A stretch of 21,633 nt of DNA from JAHIZC01 sp043813305 (GCA_043813305.1 JBDRLC010000039.1:1-21633), one strand, 5' to 3'; numbered from the stretch's first letter, positions 14,453 to 21,633 are shown. Notes: a model not told the origin generated them from the sequence alone. Numbers and translations are program-made.

Positions 14453-17400
14453 ATGTACTTTAAAAAACTGGAACTGGTCAGCTTTAAATCTTTTTGTGAT
14501 AAAACGACTTTAAATTTTGAGCCGGGTATTACTGCGGTTGTCGGACCTAACGGTTGCGGGAAATCCAACATTTTTGATTCTATCCGATGGGTTTTGGGTG
14601 AACAATCAGCAAAATCACTGCGAGGTTCTGAGATGGAAGATGTTATTTTTAACGGTACCGATACTAAAGAGCCCCTGGGAATGGCTGAGGTAACTCTGAC
14701 CTTTGACAACAAGGAGAGGTTCTTTAATCTTGATCATGACGAAGTTGCGATTACACGCCAGCTTTTCCGCTCGGGAGAGAGTGAGTACCAACTTAATAGA
14801 ACGACGGTACGCTTAAAAGATATACTCGATTTGCTTATGGGTACCGGCATCGGAGCAGAGAGTTATTCTATGGTCGCCCAGGGTAAGATTGATTTGGTTT
14901 TAAGTTCAAGGCCGGAGGATAGGCGCTTGGTTTTTGATGAAGCATCCGGAATCACAAAATATAAATCACAGAAAAGAGAAACTTCCAGAAGATTAGAAGA
15001 AACAGAACAGAATCTTCTAAGAGTGAATGATATCATCACCGAAGTTAAACGCCAGATCGGCAGCCTGGAGCGGCAGGCGAATAAAGCGCGTAGATATAAA
15101 GAGGTTTTTGAGGAGTTAAAATTCAAAGAGATTAATCTATCGTTACTACGTAAAATCGTGCTCCTCAATCAGCAAGAGGAGATTACTAAGGGCTTAAAAG
15201 AATATAGCGATATAGAAGCAGAACTGCTCAATAGGATCAGAGAAGAAGAAGCCAAGGTAAGTAACAGGCAATCAGAGCTGAAATTACTTGAAGATAAAAT
15301 CATGGATATTCGTAACCGAATGCTAGAAGCGGAAAATAGTATCTCCGGGAATAATCAGCACATTAAAATTTATAAAGAGAGGATAGCAGAGCTAGAATTA
15401 ACAAAGGGGCATCTTGCGCAACAGATCGGGCAGGTTAAAAACAGGCTGATTATGGATCAGGAGAAACTGGATAAGATGAAGGAGGAATACGGCCAGATAG
15501 CTAGCAACATAGAGAAGAAGACACAAACCTTGAAAGAAAAGGAGTCTCGGATTAATAGCTTAGCTCACTCGATAAAGGGTTCTTTGGAAAGCATCTCTTT
15601 GGATAAAAAATCCTTACTTGAATTGGCTGCCCGGATAGCTAACGCTAAAAATGAGATCTCTGATTTTAGCGCAAAACAGCAGATTTTTCTTGCACGCAAG
15701 AAAAGACTGGAGATTGAAAAAGCCAAGACCTTTGAAGAAAAAACCTCCGTTAATGCAAGCCTCGATAGAGCAAAAATCGAAGTAGAATCTTTAAAGAAAA
15801 GCAGTGAAGCACTTACAGCTGAAATCTTTGGGTGCAAAGCAGAGTTAGAGAGCGAGACTGCCTGCCTGAGTAATATCGACTCTAAAATCCAGGATTTTGA
15901 AAAACAGATTTTCACCCTCCAGTCACATAAAGATTTTTTGGAGAAGCTAAAAACCGAATACGATGATATCGGCGAGTCGATGAATGCGGTGGTATATTTA
16001 GACAAACTGCCATCGGAAAAGGTGAGCGGTTTAGTCCTGAAAATAAAAGATTACTTTAATCTTAACGAAAAAGATCAAAGTTATTTCAAATCAAATTTCA
16101 AGCTTTCCGCAGAGGCAAAACCGATCGAGCTGGATACCCATAAGATTGAAGAGAAGCTTGATGATCTAGAGAATAAAATTTCGACTTTAAGGGATGAAAA
16201 GAAAGCTAAGCAATCACAGATCGCAGGGCTTCATCATTCACTTTCTGTTAATCAGGCGGAATTACGCACTCAGGAGATATCCCTGGCGAACAAGGAGAGC
16301 ATATTAAACAGTATCTCAGAGCAGCACTTAAAGATAATGGAAGAGGAGCAGGTAATATCAATGGAGCTTCAGGATGTATTTAGGGAGCTGATTGTTCTGG
16401 AAAACAACCTCCTCCATTGTCAATCGCAGTTAGCTCAAATTATGAAAACCAGGCAAGAGGCAGAAGATAAGATCTTAGAGGAAGAGGAGAGTATTTCTAA
16501 GAATAGCAAAGAGAGAGAGAAAGTGCTCATGGATACCACTCAGGTTAAGACTGAACTTGAAGGGTTGAATCATCGTCTGGTATCTGATGAAGCTACGTTA
16601 AAAATTCTGGAGGATACTTACAGCCAGGATCTTAGCAGCATTAGCAATATCGAAAATCAGATTAAAGATGCCAAAGAGAAAAAAGGGTCTTTAGAATCAG
16701 GGATAGAAGAGTGCTTAAGGTCGATAGAAGAATCAAGCAGAGAAATAGAAGCGCAAAAAGAATCGCTTGAGGAAACGCAGGAGAGCCATAAACAACTAAA
16801 CCTTGGCTCAAGTGATACATTTAAGGCGATTGCTGCTGATAAAAAAGAGCTAGAGGCGCTAAAGAACAATCTACACGAGTTGCAGATGTCGCAAAAAGAT
16901 ATCGAGTATAAATATGCGAGCATAAAAGAGAGGATGCTCCAGGCTTATAAGGTAGATTTAGATACTCAGGAACCAAGAGAAGGTAAGTTTGAGGAAGAAT
17001 TGCTTTCTGATGAAATCGCAAAGCTAAAACATAAGCTGGATTCATACGGTTCAGTGAATTTGATAGCGATTGAAGAGTATGACGAATTGAAGAAACGCTA
17101 CGACTTTTTGATCCAGCAGCAAAACGACTTGCTCCAAGCCAAGGAATCATTACGCCAGGCGATATTAAAGATCAACCGTACTACCAAACAGATGTTTCTG
17201 GAGACATTTGAGAAAGTGAAGATAGAATTTAAGAATTATTTTAAATTACTCTTTAACGGAGGGGATGCTCAAGTTTTTTTAATTGACGAGCAGGATCCTT
17301 TGGAGTCGGGCATCGAGATTATTTGCCGTCCTCCGGGGAAGAAACTGCAGAACGTGCTATTGCTCTCCGGCGGAGAAAAGTCAATGTCGGCAATCGCTTT

Positions 17401-17683
17401 GATTTTCGCAATTTTCAAAGTCAAACCTTCGCCTTTCTGTATATTAGATGAGATTGATGCTGCCTTAGATGAAGCGAATGTAATCAGGTTTAGTAGGTTA
17501 TTGCAGGAATTCGCAAAAATTTCCCAATTTATAGTAATTACACATAATAAAAAGACGATCACCAACGCTAATGTTATGTACGGTATTACTATGCAGCAAT
17601 CAGGAGTTTCTAAGATTGTTTCTGTTAAATTTGCTACTGAAGGGAAAAAAGAGGCTGAGAGCGTCGAAGTGGCTTTATCGTAA
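14453..17683 (+). CDS. smc: Chromosome segregation ATPase SMC with shortened hinge region
   Basis: SMC dimers organise and compact the chromosome. The 1076-residue protein has an N-terminal ATPase half with Walker A GPNGCGKS (31-38), two long Glu- and Lys-rich coiled-coil arms, and a C-terminal half with the ABC signature LLSGGEKSM (970-978), Walker B CILDEIDAALDEANV (Asp999, Glu1000) and the ITHNKKT switch. These are complete, so ATP binding and hydrolysis look intact. The usual SMC is near 1180 residues, and the difference lies in the middle: between the arms only about 65 residues (about 499-563) stand where a hinge domain of about 150 is expected, and its Gly-rich signatures are not seen. 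AAAGGAG precedes the ATG. The stop is one base from the stop of the convergent GGDEF gene. Partners ScpA and ScpB are not in the window. Confidence 0.95.
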   Translation: MYFKKLELVSFKSFCDKTTLNFEPGITAVVGPNGCGKSNIFDSIRWVLGEQSAKSLRGSEMEDVIFNGTDTKEPLGMAEVTLTFDNKERFFNLDHDEVAITRQLFRSGESEYQLNRTTVRLKDILDLLMGTGIGAESYSMVAQGKIDLVLSSRPEDRRLVFDEASGITKYKSQKRETSRRLEETEQNLLRVNDIITEVKRQIGSLERQANKARRYKEVFEELKFKEINLSLLRKIVLLNQQEEITKGLKEYSDIEAELLNRIREEEAKVSNRQSELKLLEDKIMDIRNRMLEAENSISGNNQHIKIYKERIAELELTKGHLAQQIGQVKNRLIMDQEKLDKMKEEYGQIASNIEKKTQTLKEKESRINSLAHSIKGSLESISLDKKSLLELAARIANAKNEISDFSAKQQIFLARKKRLEIEKAKTFEEKTSVNASLDRAKIEVESLKKSSEALTAEIFGCKAELESETACLSNIDSKIQDFEKQIFTLQSHKDFLEKLKTEYDDIGESMNAVVYLDKLPSEKVSGLVLKIKDYFNLNEKDQSYFKSNFKLSAEAKPIELDTHKIEEKLDDLENKISTLRDEKKAKQSQIAGLHHSLSVNQAELRTQEISLANKESILNSISEQHLKIMEEEQVISMELQDVFRELIVLENNLLHCQSQLAQIMKTRQEAEDKILEEEESISKNSKEREKVLMDTTQVKTELEGLNHRLVSDEATLKILEDTYSQDLSSISNIENQIKDAKEKKGSLESGIEECLRSIEESSREIEAQKESLEETQESHKQLNLGSSDTFKAIAADKKELEALKNNLHELQMSQKDIEYKYASIKERMLQAYKVDLDTQEPREGKFEEELLSDEIAKLKHKLDSYGSVNLIAIEEYDELKKRYDFLIQQQNDLLQAKESLRQAILKINRTTKQMFLETFEKVKIEFKNYFKLLFNGGDAQVFLIDEQDPLESGIEIICRPPGKKLQNVLLLSGGEKSMSAIALIFAIFKVKPSPFCILDEIDAALDEANVIRFSRLLQEFAKISQFIVITHNKKTITNANVMYGITMQQSGVSKIVSVKFATEGKKEAESVEVALS

Positions 17684-17684
17684 T

Positions 17685-18848
17685 TTAGCAGCAGGTTTTA
17701 TTCTTGCCTCTATGTTTTGCCTGGTATAGTTTTTTGTCAGTAGCACTAATCAAGTCCGCAGGATTATCTGCATCAGCCGGGAAAGTTGCAATCCCTAGAC
17801 TCACGGTTAGTTTTTTCTTAGGAAGGATTTCCTCTTTAGAAAACTTCCACTTTTCAATATCTTTTCTTAAACGCTCTGCGATTAAAAGTGCCTCTGTTTT
17901 ATCAGTTTGAGGTAAAATAATAGAAAATTCTTCACCCCCGTAGCGACATACATGGTCCATTTTTCTGGAATGCTTCCTTAGTAACTGCCCCATATTCTTT
18001 AATATTTTATCACCGGATTGGTGGCCAAGTTTATCGTTATAAATTTTAAAATCATCGATATCTAAAAGAATTAAACTTAGGATTAATTTTTCTTTTTTAG
18101 CTTTATCGATTTCTTTATGCAGTAGATGCTGAAAATATCCGTGGTTCCACAGTCCGGTAAGGGAATTCATCCGGGTGCGTACAACTGTCTGTTGGTAGAG
18201 CCGCGAGTTTTCAATAGCTAATCCTGCCTGATTTGCCAATAAAGAGAGCATGCGCAGGTTATCTTTAGTAATCGGTGTTTTGGTAATAAAATTATCCGCA
18301 ACGATTATACCGTTTGTTTTATCCTTAGCTTTAATCGGAATTAAAACCATCTCTTGACTTTTAAGCAGTTGTACAATTTTTGTATTTCTATATTTTCGTA
18401 ATGTGTTTTTTGTTAAATGCAGGGGCATGCCTTCCAGCGCTACCAGAGAGAGCAGGCTGTCTTCTCTATCTTGAATAGCAACTTTGAATTCTCTTACATG
18501 CTTACTAAGGATCGATTCCAACGACTTTTTAGAGGTTTGGTATGCATTGATCAGATCTGCAAAGCTCATCTTATTCTGCTCTATTTGATTCCAGATGCGG
18601 CTTACTTCTTTTCTGGTTTTTGGCCCGATAGCCATCTTTCCCTCAATCATAGTCTCTTCTTCATTAACCAGAAATAAACAGGCACGGTTAAAACCAAGAG
18701 CAGTCTGGGCCGTGGCAGCGGTAAGAATGATGTAGAGGATCTCATCCAGCTTCAGGGTAGTAGCCATGGCGTTAGAGATCTCATAAAGTATGTTGAATTC
18801 AAACTTGGTGCGCTCAGTTTTCTCTTTAAGTATATGCATCTCATCCAT
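17685..18848 (-). CDS. GAF-GGDEF diguanylate cyclase
   Basis: Makes cyclic-di-GMP from two GTP. The 387-residue protein has an N-terminal helical stretch, a GAF-like sensory domain (about 20-215, ending LLANQAGLAIENSRLY) and a GGDEF domain (about 225-385). The active-site loop is GGEEF (304-308), metal-binding Asp263 is in LLDIDDF, and the inhibitory site RxxD is present as RKMD (295-298), five residues before GGEEF, so catalysis and product inhibition should both work. No membrane segment is seen, so it is cytoplasmic; the GAF ligand is unknown. The start at 18848 is chosen because a near-consensus promoter ends eight bases upstream, which makes longer versions starting at 18905 or 19031 unlikely for that transcript. 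It is convergent with smc. Confidence 0.92.
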   Translation of the reverse strand: MDEMHILKEKTERTKFEFNILYEISNAMATTLKLDEILYIILTAATAQTALGFNRACLFLVNEEETMIEGKMAIGPKTRKEVSRIWNQIEQNKMSFADLINAYQTSKKSLESILSKHVREFKVAIQDREDSLLSLVALEGMPLHLTKNTLRKYRNTKIVQLLKSQEMVLIPIKAKDKTNGIIVADNFITKTPITKDNLRMLSLLANQAGLAIENSRLYQQTVVRTRMNSLTGLWNHGYFQHLLHKEIDKAKKEKLILSLILLDIDDFKIYNDKLGHQSGDKILKNMGQLLRKHSRKMDHVCRYGGEEFSIILPQTDKTEALLIAERLRKDIEKWKFSKEEILPKKKLTVSLGIATFPADADNPADLISATDKKLYQAKHRGKNKTCC

Positions 18849-18855
18849 AAGGCGA

Positions 18856-18884
18856 AATATAACATATTTTATACCCAGTGTCAA
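18856..18884 (-). promoter_or_regulatory. Promoter of the GGDEF gene, implying a leaderless mRNA
   Basis: On the minus strand, TTGACA (18884-18879), 17 bases, TATATT (18861-18856), with a TG extended -10. Only seven bases separate the -10 box from the ATG at 18848, so transcription would start at or next to the start codon. No Shine-Dalgarno site is present. Confidence 0.75.
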
Positions 18885-19284
18885 TGCTGAGATTTTATCC
18901 CTCATAACAAATAAACCTGTCGGTCTTTTTCGCTCAGTTCGATTTCTTAACGCCAATGATCTTTCGCATTTCGGTGGCTGCTGAACTCGCGCTTTTTGCT
19001 CTAGCAAAAATCGCTCAAACAGCATCGCCATCCCAAGATTGCCTCCGCCAAAGGCGGAGGCCTTGGGATTCGCTCAATGCTCAAGCTCCATTGGCTAAAA
19101 TCTCCATTCGCTCGAAAACCCGCCAGCTTCATTTGTTATGGACTAACATAGGAGATTTTATCCAGAGCTAATGGGTGACTTGGCTTGATTTCGAGCTGCA
19201 TGGAGCAGCGAGAAACAAGACAAGACAGGACCCATCCCCTTGGATAAAATCGACTTATAGAATTCAATCCAGGTTTATTTTACC
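18885..19284. other. 400-base gene-free, hairpin-rich region between divergent promoters
   Basis: No convincing coding frame. It holds at least three strong inverted repeats: 18989-19014 (GCG and TTTTGCT with AGCAAAA and CGC); 19032-19067 (CCCAAG plus GCCTCCGCC with GGCGGAGGC plus CTTGGG); and a long composite hairpin at 19154-19251. The hexamer TCGCTC recurs at 18930, 19011, 19070 and 19108. It lies upstream of both the GGDEF promoter and the rpmB promoter, so it is not part of either leader as predicted. It may be a decayed or composite repeat cluster, or encode an RNA. Confidence 0.65.
19154..19251. repeat. 98-base composite hairpin, possible structured RNA
   Basis: Nested paired blocks from outside in: GATTTTATCCA (19154-19164) with TGGATAAAATC (19241-19251); ATGGGT (19171-19176) with ACCCAT (19230-19235); CTTG with CAAG (19179-19182 and 19221-19224); CTTG with CAAG (19184-19187 and 19216-19219); TTTC with GAAA (19189-19192 and 19212-19215); GCTGC with GCAGC (19195-19199 and 19205-19209). 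A symmetric GA/GA internal loop separates the last two. The strand transcribed, if any, is unknown. Confidence 0.6.
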
Positions 19285-19312
19285 TTGACAATGGCGTATT
19301 TTCAAGTATACT
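19285..19312 (+). promoter_or_regulatory. Sigma-70-like promoter of rpmB
   Basis: Perfect TTGACA (19285-19290), 16 bases, TATACT (19307-19312). AAGGAG (19324-19329) precedes the ATG by seven bases. Confidence 0.82.
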
Positions 19313-19336
19313 TTACTTTCTATAAGGAGCTGAATT

Positions 19337-19564
19337 ATGTATAAGAAATGTACTTTGTGTGAAAAAGGTGAGATGACCGGAAAAAAGGTCACCCGAAAGG
19401 GTATGGCCAAAAGCAAAGGTGGCACCGGCAGCAAGATCAGCGACTGGACCAAACGGAAATTCCTGCCTAACCTTCAAAAAATGCGCATACTGATCAAGGG
19501 CCATCCTAAGAAAGTATACGTCTGTACCAAATGCATCAAGAAGGGTAATTTTCAAAAAGCTTAA
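19337..19564 (+). CDS. rpmB: 50S ribosomal protein L28, zinc-binding form
   Basis: A structural protein of the large ribosomal subunit. The 75 residues match the L28 pattern: CTLCEKGEMTGKKVTRKG, then TKRKFLPNLQKMRILIKG and KKVYVCTKCIKKGNF. Two CxxC pairs (Cys5/Cys8 and Cys63/Cys66) mark the zinc-containing form; zinc-free paralogues lack them, and such pairs are often tied to zinc-responsive expression. No Zur-box-like palindrome was recognised at its promoter. The stop codon lies in the left end of a palindromic repeat shared with the 3' end of recJ. Confidence 0.96.
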   Translation: MYKKCTLCEKGEMTGKKVTRKGMAKSKGGTGSKISDWTKRKFLPNLQKMRILIKGHPKKVYVCTKCIKKGNFQKA

Positions 19565-19614
19565 TGAGCAGATAACTTACAGAGCGAAGCGAAGTAAGTT
19601 ATATTCTCACTTAA
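19561..19614. repeat. Palindromic repeat E3 between the 3' ends of rpmB and recJ
   Basis: Arms ATAACTTAC (19572-19580) and GTAAGTTAT (19594-19602), flanked outward by TTAATGAG at the left and its degenerate complement CTCACTTAA at the right. The rpmB stop (19562-19564) and the recJ stop (19607-19609, minus) both fall inside its ends. It probably works as a two-way transcription stop, although T-runs are short. Confidence 0.75.
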
Positions 19615-21295
19615 AGAATACATCCTTGATTTCCAAAAGCAAGGATGATTCATCCCGCCAATTGTCAATCCTGGGAGTAAATATCAGGTCAAAACATTCT
19701 GCCTGCATCAGGCTATCTTTAAAACTGCTTAATCCAAAACCTATCGCCTGATAAATAACTACACCATCGGTCACCCAAAACTTTAAGGTCCCCCTGCTTA
19801 AGGTCTGCGGTTGGGACTTTAACTTCAGATTCTTTGCATAAAATATAGGTGCGGGATTCCCTGCGCCGAATGGCTCAAGTAATTCCAATTGCGCAACTAT
19901 CTCTTCATTTAGGTCAGAAAGAGAAACTTCCATATCTACATCTATGCTCGGCAATAGATCTTCCAAGGTGAGCCTCTGGTGCGCCAGTCGGTTAATACTC
20001 TCTTTAAAATCATCTATGCTATCTCTGGTAATCACCAGGCCCGCTGCATGGCTGTGGCCACCGAAAGCATTTAAGAATTCCTTACAGTCAACGAGCGCAT
20101 CAAAAAGATGAAAGTTTTTAATCGAGCGCGCCGAACCGCGGCATAAATCTTCGCTCATTGAGATTACGATAGCAGGCCGGAGGAATCTATCTGCCAGTTT
20201 TGAAGCCACTATCCCTAATACGCCTTGATGCCAATCATCCTTGGCGACTACAATTACTTTATGTTCTTTAAAGTTGACTTCTTTATTAATCAGATCTTCC
20301 GCCTCCTGCAAGATTTTACTCTCTATCTTCTGGCGCTGGCGATTATGCTTCTCTAGAATCTTAGCGTAACCTTGCGCCTCCTCTTGCGTCTTGCTCATCA
20401 GCAGTTTCAAGGAATCTTCGGCTGAATCAATCCGTCCGCTGGCATTGATCCGCGGGCCAATTATAAAACTGATAAACGTAGAAGTGAATTTTTTGTTTTG
20501 TATGCCGGCATTTTCGATCAGTGCCTCAAGCCCCTTCTTTTTAGTCCGGGGCATCCTAGCCAATCCCTCCTTAGCGATTATGCGGTTTTCGCCTGTCAAA
20601 GGAGCGCTGTCTGCGATCGTACCCAAAGAGACTAAATCCAGATCATCCAATAACTCAGAATCGCTTATTGCCTGGGATAACTTATAGGCTACACCTACAC
20701 CTGCTAAGTCTCTATATTTGTAATTTGAATCTTTCAGCTTAGCATTGAGAATACTTGATGCCGGCGGCAAAGAATGATTACTGTTCTCATGATGGTCGGT
20801 AACAATGACTTCGATATTATTCCGCCTTAACTCCTCTATCTCTCTGTGATTATTTGTTCCGCAGTCAACCGTGATCAGTGTCTTAATCTTCCTGCGTTTG
20901 GCGATCTCTACGATATCTTTATTCAGGCCATACCCCTCCTTGACTCTATGCGGCAAATAATGTTCCGTATTTATGCCTTGCTTCTGGAGTGTACTCTTCA
21001 GCAATGCCAGAGCAGTTATACCGTCGGCATCATAATCGCCAAAGATCATCACTTTATCTTTCTGCTCTCCTGTTTTTTTGATGATCCCAACTGCCTTAGG
21101 CATATCTCTGAATGAGTAGGGATCAAGGAGCTGTCCCACATCTGCCTTCAAGAATCTTTCCGCTTCAGCAATACTCTTCAGGCCACGATTTACTAATATT
21201 TGCGCAAGGATACCAGAGATTCCCAGCTCTTTGGAGAAATTCTCCTTAAGCTTATTATCCGGATGTGCGATATTTAGTATTTTGTGTTTTTGCAT
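19607..21295 (-). CDS. recJ: Single-stranded-DNA 5'-3' exonuclease RecJ
   Basis: Digests single-stranded DNA from 5' ends in recombination and mismatch or base-excision repair. The 562-residue protein has the DHH phosphoesterase domain with GDYDADG (86-92), TVDCGTNN (142-149) and VTDHHE (165-170), the DHHA1 domain with GPRINASGRIDSAEDSL and FGGHSHAAGL, and a C-terminal OB-fold ending near FTPRIDNWRDESSLLLEIKD. All catalytic metal ligands expected in these motifs are present. The ATG at 21295 gives the family-like MQKHKILNIAHPDNK; an in-frame extension to 21436 would read through a palindromic repeat and a strong hairpin and is rejected. There is no Shine-Dalgarno site because the repeat ends at the ATG. 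It lies downstream of argS on the same strand. Confidence 0.96.
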   Translation of the reverse strand: MQKHKILNIAHPDNKLKENFSKELGISGILAQILVNRGLKSIAEAERFLKADVGQLLDPYSFRDMPKAVGIIKKTGEQKDKVMIFGDYDADGITALALLKSTLQKQGINTEHYLPHRVKEGYGLNKDIVEIAKRRKIKTLITVDCGTNNHREIEELRRNNIEVIVTDHHENSNHSLPPASSILNAKLKDSNYKYRDLAGVGVAYKLSQAISDSELLDDLDLVSLGTIADSAPLTGENRIIAKEGLARMPRTKKKGLEALIENAGIQNKKFTSTFISFIIGPRINASGRIDSAEDSLKLLMSKTQEEAQGYAKILEKHNRQRQKIESKILQEAEDLINKEVNFKEHKVIVVAKDDWHQGVLGIVASKLADRFLRPAIVISMSEDLCRGSARSIKNFHLFDALVDCKEFLNAFGGHSHAAGLVITRDSIDDFKESINRLAHQRLTLEDLLPSIDVDMEVSLSDLNEEIVAQLELLEPFGAGNPAPIFYAKNLKLKSQPQTLSRGTLKFWVTDGVVIYQAIGFGLSSFKDSLMQAECFDLIFTPRIDNWRDESSLLLEIKDVFFK

Positions 21296-21374
21296 TAAAT
21301 GAGCAGATAACTTACGCCTGCCTGCCGACAGGCAGGAACACATTTGTGTGAGTAAGTTATCTGTGCGAATTAAT
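21295..21374. repeat. Palindromic repeat E4 with nested palindrome, ending at the recJ start codon
   Basis: Outer arms ATAACTTAC (21307-21315) and GTAAGTTAT (21352-21360) with TTAAATGAGC and GCGAATTAAT ends. Inside sit a separate palindrome CCTGCCTG (21317-21324) with CAGGCAGG (21329-21336), and a small ACACA/TGTGT hairpin. Read on the minus strand it forms the last part of the recJ leader; its terminal A is the A of the recJ ATG. Confidence 0.85.
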
Positions 21375-21422
21375 CCCGCCCTTTTGCTTCGAATCTTTTG
21401 TTTCGAAAAGCAAAAGAGCGGG
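21375..21422 (-). terminator. Strong hairpin between argS and recJ
   Basis: On the plus strand CCCGC (21375-21379) pairs with GCGGG (21418-21422), CTTTTGCTT (21381-21389) with AAGCAAAAG (21408-21416), and CGAA (21390-21393) with TTCG (21402-21405): about 18 pairs with one mismatch and one two-base bulge. It has no T-run in either direction, so it may be an attenuating or mRNA-stabilising structure rather than a true terminator. Confidence 0.5.
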
Positions 21423-21433
21423 GTAAGTTCAGT

Positions 21434-21469
21434 CATAAACTTACGTTCACTTACGTTCCGTAAGTTTAG
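21434..21469. repeat. Short palindromic repeat E5 next to the argS stop
   Basis: AAACTTACG (21437-21445) pairs with CGTAAGTTT (21459-21467), with a middle TTACG block repeating the arm. Its inner sequence TTCACT...TTCCGTAA is also found within the repeat at 7184-7290, so it appears to be a shorter or decayed family member. Confidence 0.7.
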
Positions 21470-21476
21470 CCCTTAC

Positions 21477-21633
21477 TTACATCTTCTCGGGAGTCGAAAC
21501 TCCTAATAACCTCAGCCCGCTGTTTATAATTATTCTCGCTGCCTCAATCAAAGATAATCTTGCTTTAGTCAATCGATCATCTTCACCCAATACTTTATGC
21601 AAATCATAAAACCTATGGAATGTCTCCGCCAAT
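21477..21633 (-). CDS. argS: Arginyl-tRNA synthetase, C-terminal end only
   Basis: Charges tRNA(Arg) with arginine. Only the last 52 codons lie in the window; the gene continues beyond 21633. The visible sequence, LAETFHRFYDLHKVL, then RLTKARLSLIEAARIIINSG and finally LRLLGVSTPEKM, matches the anticodon-binding domain and the characteristic ending of class I arginyl-tRNA synthetases. The stop codon is TAA at 21477-21479. recJ follows on the same strand after a 181-base repeat-filled gap. Confidence 0.93.
   Translation of the reverse strand, partial: LAETFHRFYDLHKVLGEDDRLTKARLSLIEAARIIINSGLRLLGVSTPEKM

Noticed and set aside
18849..19031. 61-codon N-terminal extension of the GGDEF protein
   Set aside because: It covers the predicted promoter and a hairpin, and the residues resemble no domain; however, it is not formally excluded without a mapped transcript.
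19154..19251. Composite hairpin as SRP RNA, 6S RNA or tmRNA
   Set aside because: It lacks the GGAA-type SRP loop, the 6S open bubble layout and any tRNA-like ends.
2261..21374. Repeats as a CRISPR array
   Set aside because: Copies are dispersed singly, each is a self-contained palindrome of variable loop, and there are no spacers or cas genes.
21296..21436. 47-codon N-terminal extension of recJ
   Set aside because: It reads through two palindromic structures and gives a Cys/Arg-rich stretch unlike RecJ.
1..21633. tRNA or rRNA genes
   Set aside because: All gaps were read on both strands and none contains a cloverleaf with TTCRANY-type loop or rRNA-like conserved stretches that I could recognise.

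Overview
The window looks like chromosomal DNA from an uncultivated anaerobic bacterium, at a guess the candidate phylum Omnitrophota (OP3). That placement is an inference from gene content: a short GNAT-type N-acetylglutamate synthase, an acyl-CoA dehydrogenase/Etf set with a ferredoxin-fused EtfA, a spermidine-synthase-like domain flanked by membrane domains, and a shortened SMC. No rRNA or tRNA is present to fix the taxonomy. Coding density is high. Several promoters have clear sigma-70-like -35/-10 boxes, and most genes, though not all, have Shine-Dalgarno sites.

Layout. (1) 2-2233: 3' part of priA followed by fmt. (2) 2234-8522: central glycolysis and secretion (gap, pgk, tpiA, secG), interrupted between gap and pgk by a 751-residue membrane protein with a spermidine-synthase-like domain. 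(3) 8587-10260: a BT1/MFS-type transporter and an ArgA-like acetyltransferase. (4) 10389-13562: an acyl-CoA dehydrogenase-etfB-etfA operon, arranged like electron-bifurcating acyl-CoA dehydrogenase/Etf complexes. (5) 13674-18848: a PilZ protein, a small HTH protein plus smc, and, convergent to smc, a GAF-GGDEF diguanylate cyclase. (6) 18885-19284: a gene-free, hairpin-rich stretch between two divergent promoters. (7) 19337-21633: rpmB, then on the minus strand recJ and the 3' end of argS.

Gaps between genes are not empty. A family of palindromic repeats with ATAACTTACG...CGTAAGTTAT arms occupies at least four gaps: upstream of gap, upstream of tpiA, between rpmB and recJ, and upstream of recJ. 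Copies end at or a few bases from start or stop codons. Other palindromes are nested inside two copies, and a palindrome related to one of these lies in frame inside etfA.

Two core proteins look functionally altered. PriA has lost several helicase motifs and may be a pseudohelicase. SMC appears to lack a full hinge domain. The spermidine-synthase-like protein has lost the usual catalytic-site Asp. PilZ and GGDEF proteins about 3.7 kb apart give both an output and a source for cyclic-di-GMP.
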